Shown here in pieces: positions 18,601 to 27,829 of a stretch of DNA of 64,000 bases. The position numbers were made by a program, and so were the translations under genes. The notes below the pieces were generated by a model, which had not been told where the DNA came from, made no database searches, and saw nothing but the letters and a program-made list of their open reading frames with translations. The DNA is from Linanthus parryae (taxonomy: Eukaryota; Streptophyta; Magnoliopsida; Ericales; Polemoniaceae). Numbering within the stretch: the first letter of the stretch is position 1; every line of letters begins with the position of its first letter. The stretch spans positions 77,498,435-77,562,434 of the forward strand of contig JALGPY010000006.1 of assembly GCA_023055425.1 (NCBI GenBank), read 5' to 3'.

Positions 18601-21586
18601 ATGATGGCAAGATAGTTAGGACTCCTGTTGATCCTAATCTCCATCTCGCCAGGAACCATGGTGCAGGTATAAGACAAGTCGAGTATGCTCAAGTGATTGG
18701 TAGCCTAATGTACCTCATGAATTGCACCAGACCGGATATCGCCCAAGCGGTTGGCAAACTAAGTCGATATACCAGTAATCCAAGTAATAATCACTGGAAG
18801 GGATTGACTCGTGTATTAAAGTATTTGAGGTACACCTCAACATACGGACTACACTACTCTAGATACCCTGCGGTTTTAGAGGGATATAGTGACGCCAATT
18901 GGATATCCGATACAACGGATTCTAAATCCACGAGTGGGTATGTGTTTACCCTAGGAGGTGCAGCTATATCATGGAAATCTTCCAAACAGACTTGCATTGC
19001 AAGGTCCACCATGGAATCTGAATTCATTGCGTTGGATAAGACAGGCGAAGAAGCAGAATGGCTTCGACACTTCCTGGAAGAACTTCCAATGTGGCCCAAA
19101 CCAATGACGGCTGTATGCATTCATTGTGATAGCCAGTCGGCTATCGGAAGGGCACAAAGTAGTATCTACAATGGTAAGTCTAGACACATTCGTCGAAGAC
19201 ATAATACCATTAAGCAATTGCTCTCAAACGGAATAATATCGATCGATTATGTGAAGTCTAAGGACAACTTAGCGGATCCCCTAACAAAGGGGTTAACAAG
19301 GGAGCAAGTCTTGAGTTAGTCAAGGGGAATGGGATTAAAGCCTATCTCACCGAGTTGCACGTAGCGGAAAACCCAACCTAGATGATTGGAGATCCCAAGA
19401 ACTAGGTTCAAAGGGACAACCTAACTACTGTGCAAAATTAGTCACTGTAAGGAAATTTATATTTCCAAACCCATTCCTAGGGCGACACCGAGTGACACTT
19501 GCATTGGTTAAGGATAAGCATTTGGCTTTTAATGAGCTCATATCTTGAATAAAAAAGAAGTGGGGTATGGCAAGATACTCTTTATGAGACTCACCTATAT
19601 GAGTGGGAACTGGGGGCCGGTTCTAGGAGAATGACGAGGCTAAATTCTCTAAGACCACTCACGAAACCAGGATTAAGTGCTCCATGGCCAAAACGGACAC
19701 GATCATGAGAACCTGATATGGAAAGAATAATAACCGTGTGGGTACTATTGACTAGGTATACACTACGGCAAGCAGTTCAAGGCGATTCGCCACTGACAAG
19801 CCAGTATACCCTGTAGTATTCCACTAGAGAACGTTCAAGGTCTCAGGCCACCTTCTCGATGCGATTATTGTTCGCTAGATGGCACTCTTTCTTCCTATTT
19901 GATATTCCGGCTCTTATGCCAATTTTATCATTCATGTGGGGGATTGTTGAAAAACCCGGTTTTTCACACGACTTTGGAAGAAGATTTTGAAGAATCGGCT
20001 AATCGATTCTTGAAACCGAAAGTTGCTATGGATACCTTAGAGCTAGGTGAACATCCTACAACTTTACTTCATCCAAAATCGTGACCGGGTGAATGAAAAA
20101 TTCATGGGTAAAGATGGCTTCTAAGATAGTACTCCAAGAGGGAAATTAATTCATCCCACATTGGAGGGTGGAACAATCTTGTTCACTTAATATAGTTCAA
20201 GATTGCACTATAGGGAACGCCCTTTGGGTGATACACATTTTGTGTAGGAGAGAGGACCTAGCTATGGTCCGAACCACCACACGCGCCGCCGCCGCCGTCC
20301 GGCCGGCTCGGCTCGGGTTCGGGCACGGGCCGTGACGTGGCGCGGTGCGTTGTGTGTGTGGGCTGGGCTGGGCTTGTTATGAGGTTCAGGCCCAATTAAT
20401 TTTTTGGCCCAAATTTATTTGCTCTCAGCCGTAATTTACCAGAATTTTGAACTTTGTTTTTTCCAACTGTTCTGGAACGGTTTCGTAACCGTTCGTGAAC
20501 AGACCCAACCGTTCCAACGGGTATCTCTGCTTCTTTAAAAGCAGAGCACCCTTCCCTGTTTCAGTCATTCCGAAAATTCCCAATTCCAGAGACTTTCCAA
20601 ACTTCCATTCCTGAGTGCTATCATTCCATTTTGACGGTTCGTAGGGTGTAATCAGGCGGTGCTACCTGATTACACAGTGAGAGACAATTATCCTGGGAGG
20701 CTTTCGCTCCGGATCAAAACGGCACCTAAAGGGAGCGAATATCGCCTTAAGGAAATCGAGCCCAAGTTCGAGATTGTCTCTGATTTCTCCGACTTATTGC
20801 AGCGATAAGTACCGTGTATTATTGATTACTGCTTTAACTTTCTGTTTCTTCTTCTCCTTCTTCTCAGATTCTGAAACGTCTTAAGTGTCCAACAGTTTCT
20901 ATTACACTTTCGACCACCAAATTTAATGAAACAGCCCCATTTTTCATAGAAAATTAAAAGTTCAGTGTTAGCAATTTAGCGCACTGCCCACTGCCCAGTA
21001 GTGAACTTGCGCTTTGAGAGTGATTACAAAACCTAGATTAGGCAGCTGTAGCATATCCAGCTAATATTTTGGGTTGGGAGATAGTTTTGCTTATGAACCA
21101 CTAGTTAATGTATGAGATCCTTGGCGTTGGCAGCTAGCAAGTAAAACATAGACAAAATAATAATTATAGGACTCCCATGGGACATTTTACAAACAGGTCA
21201 TGTGCATATGAAAATTACAAGTGAATTAGAGAGAGAGAGAGAAAGGGGGTGTACCAGGGTACGTATTTGATAGCGAAGCCATTAGTTTCGGTGCGAACAC
21301 TGATGTGGGAATCGGGAACTTTTCGGTTCAGTTCCTTGAGGACTTGAGAAAGAGGGCGGCTGATACCGGCTGTAGGAACATCATCAACTGGGTGGTCAAT
21401 GTCGTCCGCTTCTTTTTCTCTCTTCGCAGCACCATTCCACGATGAAGCTGCTGCTTTTACTGCGTAAGAGCGGCTACAACAAGGAGTTTGCAAATCCGAC
21501 AGCGATTTCCATATGGACGACGAAGAGGATGATGATCCATACTGTCTGAACCATTTCGCAGCACATTTGGCCTTAGTCAATGCCAT
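9239..21586 (-). CDS. RAD52-1: RAD52-like DNA repair protein (organellar RAD52-1/ODB1 type), 4 exons
   Basis: Minus-strand exons 21586-21255, 13207-13170, 13063-12969 and 9382-9239 give 609 nt (202 aa). All three introns are GT/AG and phases match. Exon 1 starts [20 protein letters not shown], a basic, Ser-rich sequence lacking acidic residues, as in a mitochondrial presequence, and ends with [20 protein letters not shown]. Exon 2 gives [12 protein letters not shown], exon 3 [20 protein letters not shown] and [12 protein letters not shown], exon 4 [20 protein letters not shown] and [12 protein letters not shown]. These are the conserved blocks of plant RAD52-like proteins, which bind single-stranded DNA, promote strand annealing and, for the Arabidopsis homologue, act in mitochondrial recombination and nad-intron splicing. 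Intron 1 (8047 bp) contains an antisense Copia element; intron 3 (3586 bp) contains a Harbinger-type MITE. The gene looks intact at codon level. Confidence 0.9.
9587..9623. repeat. Poly-A tract (37 A) with repeated flanks, in RAD52 intron 3
   Basis: The A-run is preceded by 'gaaactactgtcacaaacttc' minus its last base and followed by 'gagaaactactgtaaca'. The phrase gaaactactgt on both sides could be a target duplication around the tail of a severely 5'-truncated retroposon. Confidence 0.5.
9624..12192. other. RAD52 intron 3, left part, unassigned
   Basis: Noncoding, A+T-rich. At 11516-11680 there is sequence like a promoter/LTR remnant (tgtcccacatcgctgcttgt, then ttataaaaagg) and a lone box B-like phrase (aagttcaaatctcgc, 11635-11648). 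Neither is complete enough to classify. No exon-like segment matching the RAD52 family was found here. Confidence 0.45.
12193..12524. mobile_element. Harbinger/Tourist-type MITE (332 bp) in RAD52 intron 3
   Basis: Terminal inverted repeat GGGCACGTTTGATGT on the left and its near-exact complement GCATCAAACATGCCC on the right. Both ends are flanked by TAA (12190-12192, 12525-12527), the PIF/Harbinger target signature. The interior is built of imperfect palindromic 'ggggtagtaataa' phrases and has no open frame. Confidence 0.8.
14276..15224 (+). repeat. 5' LTR of the RAD52-intron Copia (949 bp)
   Basis: Begins TGTTGGAAAAACCCGG and ends GTGTCCAACA. A TATA-like tttaaaag near 14851-14858 would place the transcript start around 14880. 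Upstream is a strongly G+C-rich patch with GCC repeats (about 14610-14670). The presumed leader part carries a hairpin (14962-14991) and the segment complementary to the priming region (15056-15067). Confidence 0.93.
14962..14991 (+). promoter_or_regulatory. RNA hairpin in the LTR leader (11-bp stem, 8-nt loop)
   Basis: gtgtaatcagg, loop cggtgcta, cctgattacac: the arms are exact reverse complements. The same hairpin is present in the 3' LTR at 20646-20675. It lies in the part of the LTR expected to be transcribed into the 5' leader of the genomic RNA, so an RNA function (packaging, dimerisation or translation control) is plausible but inferred. Confidence 0.6.
15226..15238 (+). promoter_or_regulatory. 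Presumed minus-strand priming region, complementary to own LTR leader
   Basis: The expected tRNA-iMet site (TGGTATCAGAGC), present in the other Copia elements of this window, is missing here, and no TGG follows the LTR. Two bases after the LTR end, cttaaggcgata (15227-15238) is the exact reverse complement of tatcgccttaag inside the LTR (15056-15067); one further G-U pair extends it at 15226. This could be a self-priming arrangement or a structural stem. Part of the match is the palindrome CTTAAG. Confidence 0.5.
15442..16618 (+). pseudogene. Copia gag and protease region (one frameshift, one stop)
   Basis: Starts at ATG 15442 with [15 protein letters not shown]. The gag core ([18 protein letters not shown] ... 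[18 protein letters not shown]) shifts frame near 15830 and continues with [20 protein letters not shown] and then the zinc knuckle [14 protein letters not shown] (about 16205-16246; CX2CX4HX4C). The aspartic protease motif is [12 protein letters not shown] (about 16375-16410). The frame ends at a TGA (16616-16618) after [10 protein letters not shown], and the same frame continues beyond it. The single-base shift at 15830 and this stop inactivate the polyprotein. Confidence 0.85.
16619..17660 (+). pseudogene. Copia integrase region (stop codon and frameshift)
   Basis: The GAG-pre-integrase His/Cys domain is seen as [15 protein letters not shown] followed by CETCVEAK. The catalytic core shows the first Asp in [10 protein letters not shown] and the second in [11 protein letters not shown]. 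The core is interrupted by TGA at 17168-17170, where a CGA arginine codon is expected after LVRSD (a CpG-type C-to-T change). The frame then shifts by about 17185 before continuing with [20 protein letters not shown], which carries the catalytic Glu and conserved QNG motif. The C-terminal [14 protein letters not shown] block follows. Confidence 0.85.
17661..19319 (+). pseudogene. Copia reverse transcriptase and RNase H (one frameshift)
   Basis: RT starts around [20 protein letters not shown], shifts frame near 17985, and continues with [20 protein letters not shown] and the catalytic [11 protein letters not shown] (about 18396-18428). RNase H follows with [20 protein letters not shown] and, near the C-terminus, [14 protein letters not shown] and [10 protein letters not shown]. 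The frame from 18075 to 19319 is open, so apart from the single shift this is the best-preserved part of the element. Confidence 0.9.
19320..19944 (+). other. Copia 3' untranslated region and polypurine tract
   Basis: No open frame. The purine-rich gtgggggat at about 19936-19944 directly abuts the 3' LTR and is the likely plus-strand primer. Confidence 0.7.
19945..20894 (+). repeat. 3' LTR of the RAD52-intron Copia (950 bp)
   Basis: Near-copy of the 5' LTR, starting TGTTGAAAAACCCGG and ending GTGTCCAACA, followed by the target duplication GTTTC. It keeps the hairpin (20646-20675) and the leader segment tatcgccttaag (20740-20751). Relative to the 5' LTR it lacks about 14 bp near 20807 (ttctccaacctctg) and has an expanded 'ggctcgggttcggg' patch. 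Confidence 0.93.
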
Positions 21587-21627
21587 TTTCTTCTCTCTTG
21601 CTAGGGTTCTGGCAAGGGTTTTGGCCC

Positions 21628-21637
21628 CTTTATAAGG
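21628..21637 (-). promoter_or_regulatory. TATA-like element of the RAD52-like gene (weak)
   Basis: On the minus strand the sequence ccttataaag lies about 45 bp upstream of the start codon, inside the only 80 bp of unique sequence between the ATG and a Mutator-type MITE. The distance is short for a TATA box, so it may not be the true one. Confidence 0.3.
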
Positions 21638-21666
21638 AGAATTCTCATGTTTTCCTCGACAAAATT

Positions 21667-22200
21667 GGGTAAAACTCACTTACACCCCCTCACTTACACC
21701 ATTCCTAGTTTGGAAAACTTCACTTACACCCATTATGACTACGAAACATGTTACCTACACCCTTTCTATGTATTCACTATGTCAGTTCTTATAGTAACTT
21801 CTCAAAATCAGTTTTTCGGACAAACTTACATTTACGGAGGCTGCGAAGGTTAATCCAGTCTAATGTATATTCTTAAAACATGCAAAATATTTGTATTATA
21901 TCTCATGTTTCATACACATTTCTGAATATGGTGCAGCTACTACAAGCAAAAATTAAGATTAACTCGTGGCAGTATTTACAAAATTAAAGGTGAATTGAAC
22001 TTACAACATTTTCAAGGGTAGATTTGTCTAAAAAACTGAATTTGGAAAGTTACTTTACCAAATAATAGAATAAATACACATAAGGGTGTAAGTGACAATA
22101 AAGTTTGGTAGTCATTAAGGGTGTAAGTGAATATTTTCAAACTAGAAGAGTTGTAAGTGAAGATTGACCAAAACTGAGGGGGTGTGAGTGAAAATTACCC
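21667..22200. mobile_element. Mutator-like (MULE) MITE, 534 bp, 81 bp upstream of the RAD52 start
   Basis: The ends are GGGTAAAACTCACTTACACC and, inverted, GGGTAATTTTCACTCACACC. Both arms then repeat 'cacttacaccc' and 'tctagttt(g)gaaaa' phrases in mirrored order for more than 100 bp. Flanks are gacaaaatt (21658-21666) and aacaaaatt (22201-22209), a 9-bp target duplication with one mismatch. The 9-bp duplication with long inverted repeats is the Mutator signature. No transposase. Confidence 0.75.
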
Positions 22201-22236
22201 AACAAAATTTGTACTAAAACTTCGTCCCAATTCACT

Positions 22237-22489
22237 ATACCACTCCGTCCCACCTCTAATGCACAATTGGAGGTGGGACTAAAGACAAAAATGATGATAT
22301 TTTACTGCTTTGTCCTCATAAGGAAGAAACAATTACACATCATTGTCAAAAAATCATATCACATGTGGATTATTAATGAGGGTATTGTTGTCATTTAACC
22401 AGTTTAAGGTTATCAAAAAAGGAAATTTTTAAAGGTGAGTGGAGGTCCAAATAAGGAAATGATGCATTAGAGGTGGGACGGAGTGGTAT
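22237..22489. mobile_element. Stowaway-type MITE, subfamily 2 (with flanking TA included)
   Basis: The termini ATACCACTCCGTCCCACCTC and TAATGCA on the left are matched without mismatch by the inverted right end (27 bp). TA flanks the CCACTCCGTCCC terminus on both sides. The outermost 12 bases are nearly those of copies A and C, but the interior is different. It sits 36 bp beyond the Mutator-type MITE and 48 bp before the next Stowaway copy. Confidence 0.85.
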
Positions 22490-22538
22490 GTTTTTGCTCT
22501 AACATTGTTTCAATTTAAATTTTGACATCTATCATTTA

Positions 22539-22796
22539 CCGCTCTTTCTCTGCTCTTTCTCCTCATCCCGACTTTTATCAATATTTACTGTGTCACTTTG
22601 ACTCAGTAATTTGGATATCAAAATAATTCAATTTTTTGATAATCTTTTCATAGTGTTGTAGTGTAAAAGATTCTCCATAATACAGTGAAAAAAATATTAA
22701 AAAATTGCATCGTTTTGCTATCAAAATCACCCGGTCCAAGTGACTCAGATACGAGTCAAAAAATCAGGATGGAAACAAAGAGCAGAGACAGAGTGG
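22539..22796. mobile_element. Stowaway-like MITE, copy C (258 bp)
   Basis: TA-flanked (22537-22538, 22797-22798). The left end CCGCTCTTTCTCTGCTCTTT matches the inverted right end CCACTCTGTCTCTGCTCTTT. The interior closely follows copy A (gataatcttttcatagtgtt, aatcacccggtccaagtgac, actcagatacgagtcaaaaa), and the length is identical to copy A. Confidence 0.85.
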
Positions 22797-23589
22797 TATT
22801 CATGAGGGGCGGAGTTATTTGTATTTTTCTGGAGTTAGATTACCAATGTCGAACTGGGACCAGTCTGTTTTTCTTGTTAACGTCTTTTTCCTGCAAAAAA
22901 ACTTCTTTTTTCTTCGACCAAGCAAATAAACTTCTCAGTATACATTTTAATAGGGCTGGAACTTTGACGGGCTGAACCGACCAAGTTGAAACCAGCCCGG
23001 ATTAAAGTCGGGCTAGAGCACATGTCTTGAGTACTTAGGACGGACTCGGGCAAAATTTCTCAACCCGAACTACAAATAGGGTTGGGCTTGGGTACACATA
23101 TTCAACGACGGGCTAGACCGAATTGTCCTATTTGTGTACTCATTAATTATAAACGTCATCTTTGGACAATAATTTATATAACGCATTTATCAAGAATCTA
23201 TTATTTTTCTAGTAATTAAAAGTGACATTTTTAATCATGTTTATGTTCTTAACTAATAAATTTTTCTTAACAAAATATTTAGTATTTTCTTGTATAAATG
23301 GATAATTTTTTAGTTCACATTAACAATATATAGTCATTATTTTGTAGTCTTATATAAAATATTTGAAGTGCCGACATTCGGTATTCATTTTTAATTGTGT
23401 TGAATAAATTCTCAGGGTCCTGGGCAAGGATCAAAGGGTATTACCTTCTTCTATCTAGGTTAGAAGTTTAGTGAAAGCTTCAGAAATGTTTAGAGCTACT
23501 AGATATGAAAAATAGCTTTTACAGTGTGAGGTTGTACTGTAAGGAGGACCTACGATCGAGTTCTCCATGGTGGTCTATACATGATTCAG
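22797..23589. other. Unassigned sequence before the old LINE
   Basis: At about 22955-23130 there is a 'gggctgaaccgaccaagttg / cgggctagaccgaattg' block with repeated GGGCT and CGGGC words, typical of decayed plant repeats. From 23150 to 23400 it is very A+T-rich. Some of the right end may be 5' UTR of the LINE, but its true 5' end could not be placed. Confidence 0.4.
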
Positions 23590-24660
23590 TGAAAGTATTT
23601 GACGGTGCAAAAGTGGAAACCTCACTTCGATTCGTATGCTCGGGTGCGTTTAACGACTCTGATTTGAATTCGACTTAGATGATTTCCGGTGGACCAATTT
23701 GTTAATGATACTCTTATGGACATTGGAGCGAGTTGCGGGACGGCTTTGTGTGATGATCAATTCACCCTTGCGACGGAGAGGGGCAAGTTTTCCCGGACCT
23801 ATGTGGACGTAGATATTGGTCGGAGTTCGCTCCCTGCAATTCGGGTCAGTGGAACGAAGGTGCTAGTGGAGTATGAGACTTTGCATTGTCTATTTTGAAT
23901 GTGGATTTTACGGTCATTCAAAAGACGACTTCCCTACTATGGGTCCTCCGTTGGTTTTTGCGCCGGTTGATGCCATGAGGGGCGGTCTGGTGGATGAACC
24001 TGCGTCGCCAGTGATGGAGTAAAGTACCTTTGGGTCCTAGATGCTTGCCCAACCCAAGAAAAATGGAATAAAAATCCGGCACGTGGAGAGAGGAGGGATT
24101 CGGTGGTTCGGTTGCACCACCTCCTTTTAATCCACAAATAAATCATGATCGATCAAACGGTGATGATTGTCTTAGGGGAGTACGTCATAATAGTGTATTC
24201 TACCCTCAGGCCAGCACATTTTTGGTTGGCCTAGCAAATCAAAGGAAGCCACCTCATCAAGGAGGATTAAATGGAAACACGTCTGATTGCCAGCGTTGGA
24301 ATGGGGTTAAAGTAAACCCTAATCGTAAAGATCCCCAACTCGGCGGAAACCGATGAGTAAAAATCAAAAACAATTTCCTCCTTTGTCCAGGACGACGAAA
24401 GGCAAGCTTCCAGTCAGGAATGGAGGTAATCACCCGTCTTCTCCACTCAGAAGAGGACACGGTGATGGTATGAATCCCAGAACTCCCTTAAGTTCAAGTG
24501 GTAACTGCTCCAACAATCGATTTGGTTCACTTTGGGATTCAAAAATGGTTTTCGCCTCCGGTGGAACCGGTTTGGACAGCGCAGATGCGATTCTCACTGC
24601 CTCTATAAGGAAGGATGTTGATTCAAGGACTCAAAGACCTATCAGCTCGAATGGATCCTG
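23590..24660 (+). pseudogene. LINE-1 (older L1-type LINE) ORF1 remnant
   Basis: The frame at 23689-23898 reads DTLMDIGASCGTALCDDQFT, then TERGKFSRTYVDVDIGRSSL, then VLVEYETLHCLF. This is the conserved region before the zinc knuckle of plant LINE ORF1 (RGKFAR-x-CVEVDI pattern, then E-Y-E-x-L-x-x-C-F-x-C-G). After a frame change FYGHSKDD supplies the knuckle's His. The region from 24353 to 24660 (SNGSGS-poor, Ser/Arg-rich) is the usual variable tail. Frameshifts and stops make it inactive. The upstream part, before 23590, is not recognisable. Confidence 0.7.
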
Positions 24661-24706
24661 ATTACAGGATAGCCAGTTCACCGAAAAAACTCTATCAAAC
24701 CCTTCT

Positions 24707-25411
24707 ATGAAGATTCTAAGCTAGAATTGTAGGGGTTTTGCAATCCAGATATGGTACATTCTTTGTTAGAAATTCTACACAATTCTAACTTAGAATTGTG
24801 TAGGGTTCATCTGCCTTCTGTTCTTGTCATTGTGGAGCCTAGGGTCTCTAGTGTCATGCTCACTCCTTTTGCCGGAGGTTTAGCTTTGATAGAGTCCATG
24901 TTGAAGATATGGGTTTCTCTTGTGAGATTTGGTAATTTTGGAATTCTATTGAGGTAGATGTTTAAGTGGTTGCTAGCTCTTCACATGTGGTGGCTGGCTT
25001 AGTGAAGAGAGTTCACCAAGCTGCTTGGCAGTTTTTAGCCGTTTTTTTGCTATCCTTGTACCTCTTTCCAGAGAGGCTTTGTGGGAGAATTGGTAATTCT
25101 CATTCTCTCCCTTGGCTCTTAGCAAGGTATTTCAACCAAGTGGCTCATGCTTCTGAGAAATGGGCAGGGGGTGTAAGTCTATAAACTCCAATAAACTCCA
25201 AAAGATGATTGAAAGTCTTAATGATTTTCAATTTTTGTATATTGGGTTCTTTGGGCCATAGTTTACCTGGTCTAACTCTAGACATTGTGGAAGGATTATA
25301 AGGAAAAGATTGGACAAGTCTTTAAGCTGCTCTAGTTTGAGGAATATATTTCCTGCAGCCATTGTGAAACACATTACCAGGTTATGCTCTGACCACCACC
25401 CCCTCCTGATT
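24707..25411 (+). pseudogene. LINE-1 ORF2, endonuclease domain, decayed
   Basis: ATG at 24707 is followed by KILS, then TAG where the invariant Trp is expected, then NCRGF: the canonical start of a plant LINE EEP endonuclease (MKILSWNCRG pattern, broken here by a TGG-to-TAG change). Later fragments LCLFFPERLCGR-like text and LDKSLSCSSLRNIFPAA (25310 onward) with SDHHPLLI mark the end of the endonuclease, including its catalytic SDH motif. Confidence 0.75.
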
Positions 25412-25871
25412 GTTAGAAGAGCTAGAGGCAAGATTGTGATGATCAAGCTATCTTATGGGGAATGGTGTGATGATGCTCATTACTCAAACAAGATGTCACT
25501 ACAAAATTTAGATCTATCTGTGCAAACATCAATCCTACTATTTCTGACTCTTTTTGTTGGAAGGGTGGGAGATTGGACACTGCTGATTGAGATCAGCTTA
25601 ACCTCCCTATTACAGAGGAAAATTTAAAGAGTGCATTGTTTTCTAGACGAGCTAGAGGCAAGATTCTCATGATCAAGCTATCTTCTGGGAATGGCGTGAT
25701 GATGCTCCATTACTCAAACATGAAGTCACTGCACACTTTATATCTATCTTTGCAGACAGTAATCCTGCTATTTCTGTCTCTTTTTGTTGGAATGGTGGGA
25801 GATTGGACACTGCTGATTTGATCGGCTTAAACTCCCTATTACAGAGGCAGAAGTTAAAGAGTGCATTGTTA
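25412..25871 (+). repeat. 230-bp tandem duplication inside LINE-1 ORF2
   Basis: Unit 1 (about 25412-25641) and unit 2 (about 25642-25871) share 'gctagaggcaagatt', 'actcaaacatga/aagatgtc', 'gggagattggacactgctga' and 'agagtgcattgtt' at a constant 230-bp offset, with roughly 10-15 % differences by eye. It lies between the endonuclease and reverse transcriptase domains. Confidence 0.8.
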
Positions 25872-26419
25872 TCTATGGGGCCTTATAAAATTCGTGTGCC
25901 TGATGGTCTACAACCCATTTTCTATCAACACTAGTGGTCTTTGGTGGGTTCTTCTCTGGTCACCATGGTTATGAGGCTGTTGTGGAAGGTAGGTTACCTG
26001 ATAAAATTAATGGTACCTATATTAATTTGATTCCAAAGAATGTGAATCCCACTATTTTTTCTCACTTTAGGCCCATCTCTCTATGGAATGTGACTTTGAA
26101 GCTTATTACTAAAGTCCTTACTCATTGATTGAGGCCTATACTTCAAAGGTTAATTCATCTCTTGCAATACAGTTTTCTTCCTAGGAGGCATTTCAGTGAT
26201 AATATTATTAAGTTCCACGAGCTTTATCATCGTTTGAAGACAATGAAGGGGAGTAAAGGAGGTTTAATTGTGAAGATATACTTGGCTAAAGCTTATGATA
26301 GAGTTAAATGATCACGCATTTGTTGTCTTTGTTCAAATTTGAATCCCTGATAATTGGAAGGGTCTCGCTACGGATTATGTCACCTCTGCCTCTTTTAATA
26401 TTATGTGGGATGGGGAGAA
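25872..26419 (+). pseudogene. LINE-1 ORF2, first half of the reverse transcriptase
   Basis: Blocks NGTYINLIPKNVNPTIFSHF, RPISLWNVTLKLITKVLTH and GGLIVKIYLAKAYDRVK are RT motifs 0-3 of non-LTR retrotransposons. The catalytic Asp of motif A is lost in this copy (KIYLAKAYDRVK, where KIDLAKAYDRV is usual). The sequence is cut after MWDGE by the Copia inserted at 26420, and the reading frame resumes at 43328. Confidence 0.85.
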
Positions 26420-27815
26420 TGTTGGTTTTGGATGTCCTAGAGGCAATCTGTTTAGTATGAAATTTATTTTCTAGAATAAATCATTGTATTATTTATGGAT
26501 ATATTTAATATAATGAAGTCCTTAAATTACAAGTGTGTTTTTTATCTTAAATTTCCCTAGTCCACTATATTGATTAACGGGACGATCAACTATAGACTAG
26601 CATGTTGGTAGATTGATATGGAGATATCAAGTCTAACCCACATGTATGCATTAGGAGTAATGGCATACTTGATAGACCCAACACGAGAAGACTACATTAG
26701 ATTATGTCAAAGTCACAAGTGCTTCTCGTAGTGCTAATTGTGTAGTAATCCTTAGACTTGAAGTCACTGGATACTCTAGTTGTGAAATATCACGCTTTGA
26801 TATTATCAAACGTTACACTGTAACTGGATAATTATAAAGATAGCTATCGGGCATGATAAGAAGCAAGGTTAGAGATGGCAGTGATGTAGATAGGATTAGT
26901 CCCTCCTACAAAATAGGAAATATCCACGACCACTCAAGGGGTAGAGCTTATGGAATGTCTGGCCAGGCTAAGATAAATCAATATGGAGATATTGATGTTA
27001 TCTGCATGCATAGGCCTATTCCCAGGATCGAGTAACTATGTATCGGATATACGAGTGTGAAAATTATTTCTCGTGTCCAATCCGGATATAGAGACATATG
27101 GATAACACAACACGGTAACATTGGGAACAAGGTTTTTCGAGATCACTGACTATTTTTGTTAGTTGGATGGCATAAATGTGTTGCTAGACACAACTCTATG
27201 TTTGTGATACTATTAACTAAGTAGAAACCTATGGGATCACACACCATATGGATTAAACCGGATATGGATATTAATTAGTTGGACTAATTAATCAAAAGGA
27301 TCATTACGCAACCACAAGAAAAATTAGTAGGACTAATTTGTAAGTGGACTAATCCATGTAAGGACATGATTAATATTGGGGAAATTATGTAGTTAATAAA
27401 GAGTTATTAACTATATAAAGGAACTCTAGCTTGTTATTTTTTCAACGCAAGTCATTATTGAGAGAACATAACAAAGCAAGGGGAGAGGGAGACAAGGAAG
27501 AGGCTCGACCCCAACCCGTCCGCCCCCGCCTTGCCGTCGGCCTCCCTAGGCGTTGGCTTGGTACTACGTTTTGCGTGATCATTTGCATCCTTCTTCCGTT
27601 GATAGCACTACACGGTGGGAAGGATTCCAGTTGAAGATCCAAGGTGTGGATACTCGTAGAGACGAAGACACAATTTTTCGTAGTGATAACACAAACTAAG
27701 GTACACATGTTTCTACTCTAATCATGTAATGACTGCTTGCCTGTGATCCTTGGAGGGGTTTGAGCAGGATTATAGTTTTGTTATTGCGCTGCGTAACCTG
27801 CATCAAAACCCTACA
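26420..27815 (+). repeat. 5' LTR of the outer Copia (1396 bp)
   Basis: Starts TGTTGGTTTTGGATGTCC and ends AAAACCCTACA. It matches 41941-43327 along its whole length with scattered differences and short indels. The start word also resembles the host LINE's own reading at that point, but the 5-bp duplication and the matching 3' LTR fix the boundary. Confidence 0.92.
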
Positions 27816-27816
27816 G

Positions 27817-27829
27817 TGGTATCAGAGCC
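27817..27829 (+). promoter_or_regulatory. Primer-binding site for tRNA-iMet, outer Copia
   Basis: tggtatcagagcc starts one base after the LTR and is the complement of the 3' end of plant initiator methionine tRNA. Confidence 0.92.

Larger units (their letters stand above)
14276..20894 (+). mobile_element. Ty1/copia LTR retrotransposon inserted in RAD52 intron 1
   Basis: The 5' LTR 14276-15224 and 3' LTR 19945-20894 start TGTTG and end CAACA. The element is flanked by the 5-bp target duplication GTTTC (14271-14275, 20895-20899). Order gag, protease, integrase, reverse transcriptase, RNase H defines Copia. The LTRs are very similar by eye except for a short deletion near the end of the 3' LTR and indels in a G+C-rich patch, which points to a fairly recent insertion. 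The coding region nevertheless has a stop and three frameshifts, so this copy is not autonomous. It lies antisense to the host gene and accounts for most of the 8-kb intron. Confidence 0.95.
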
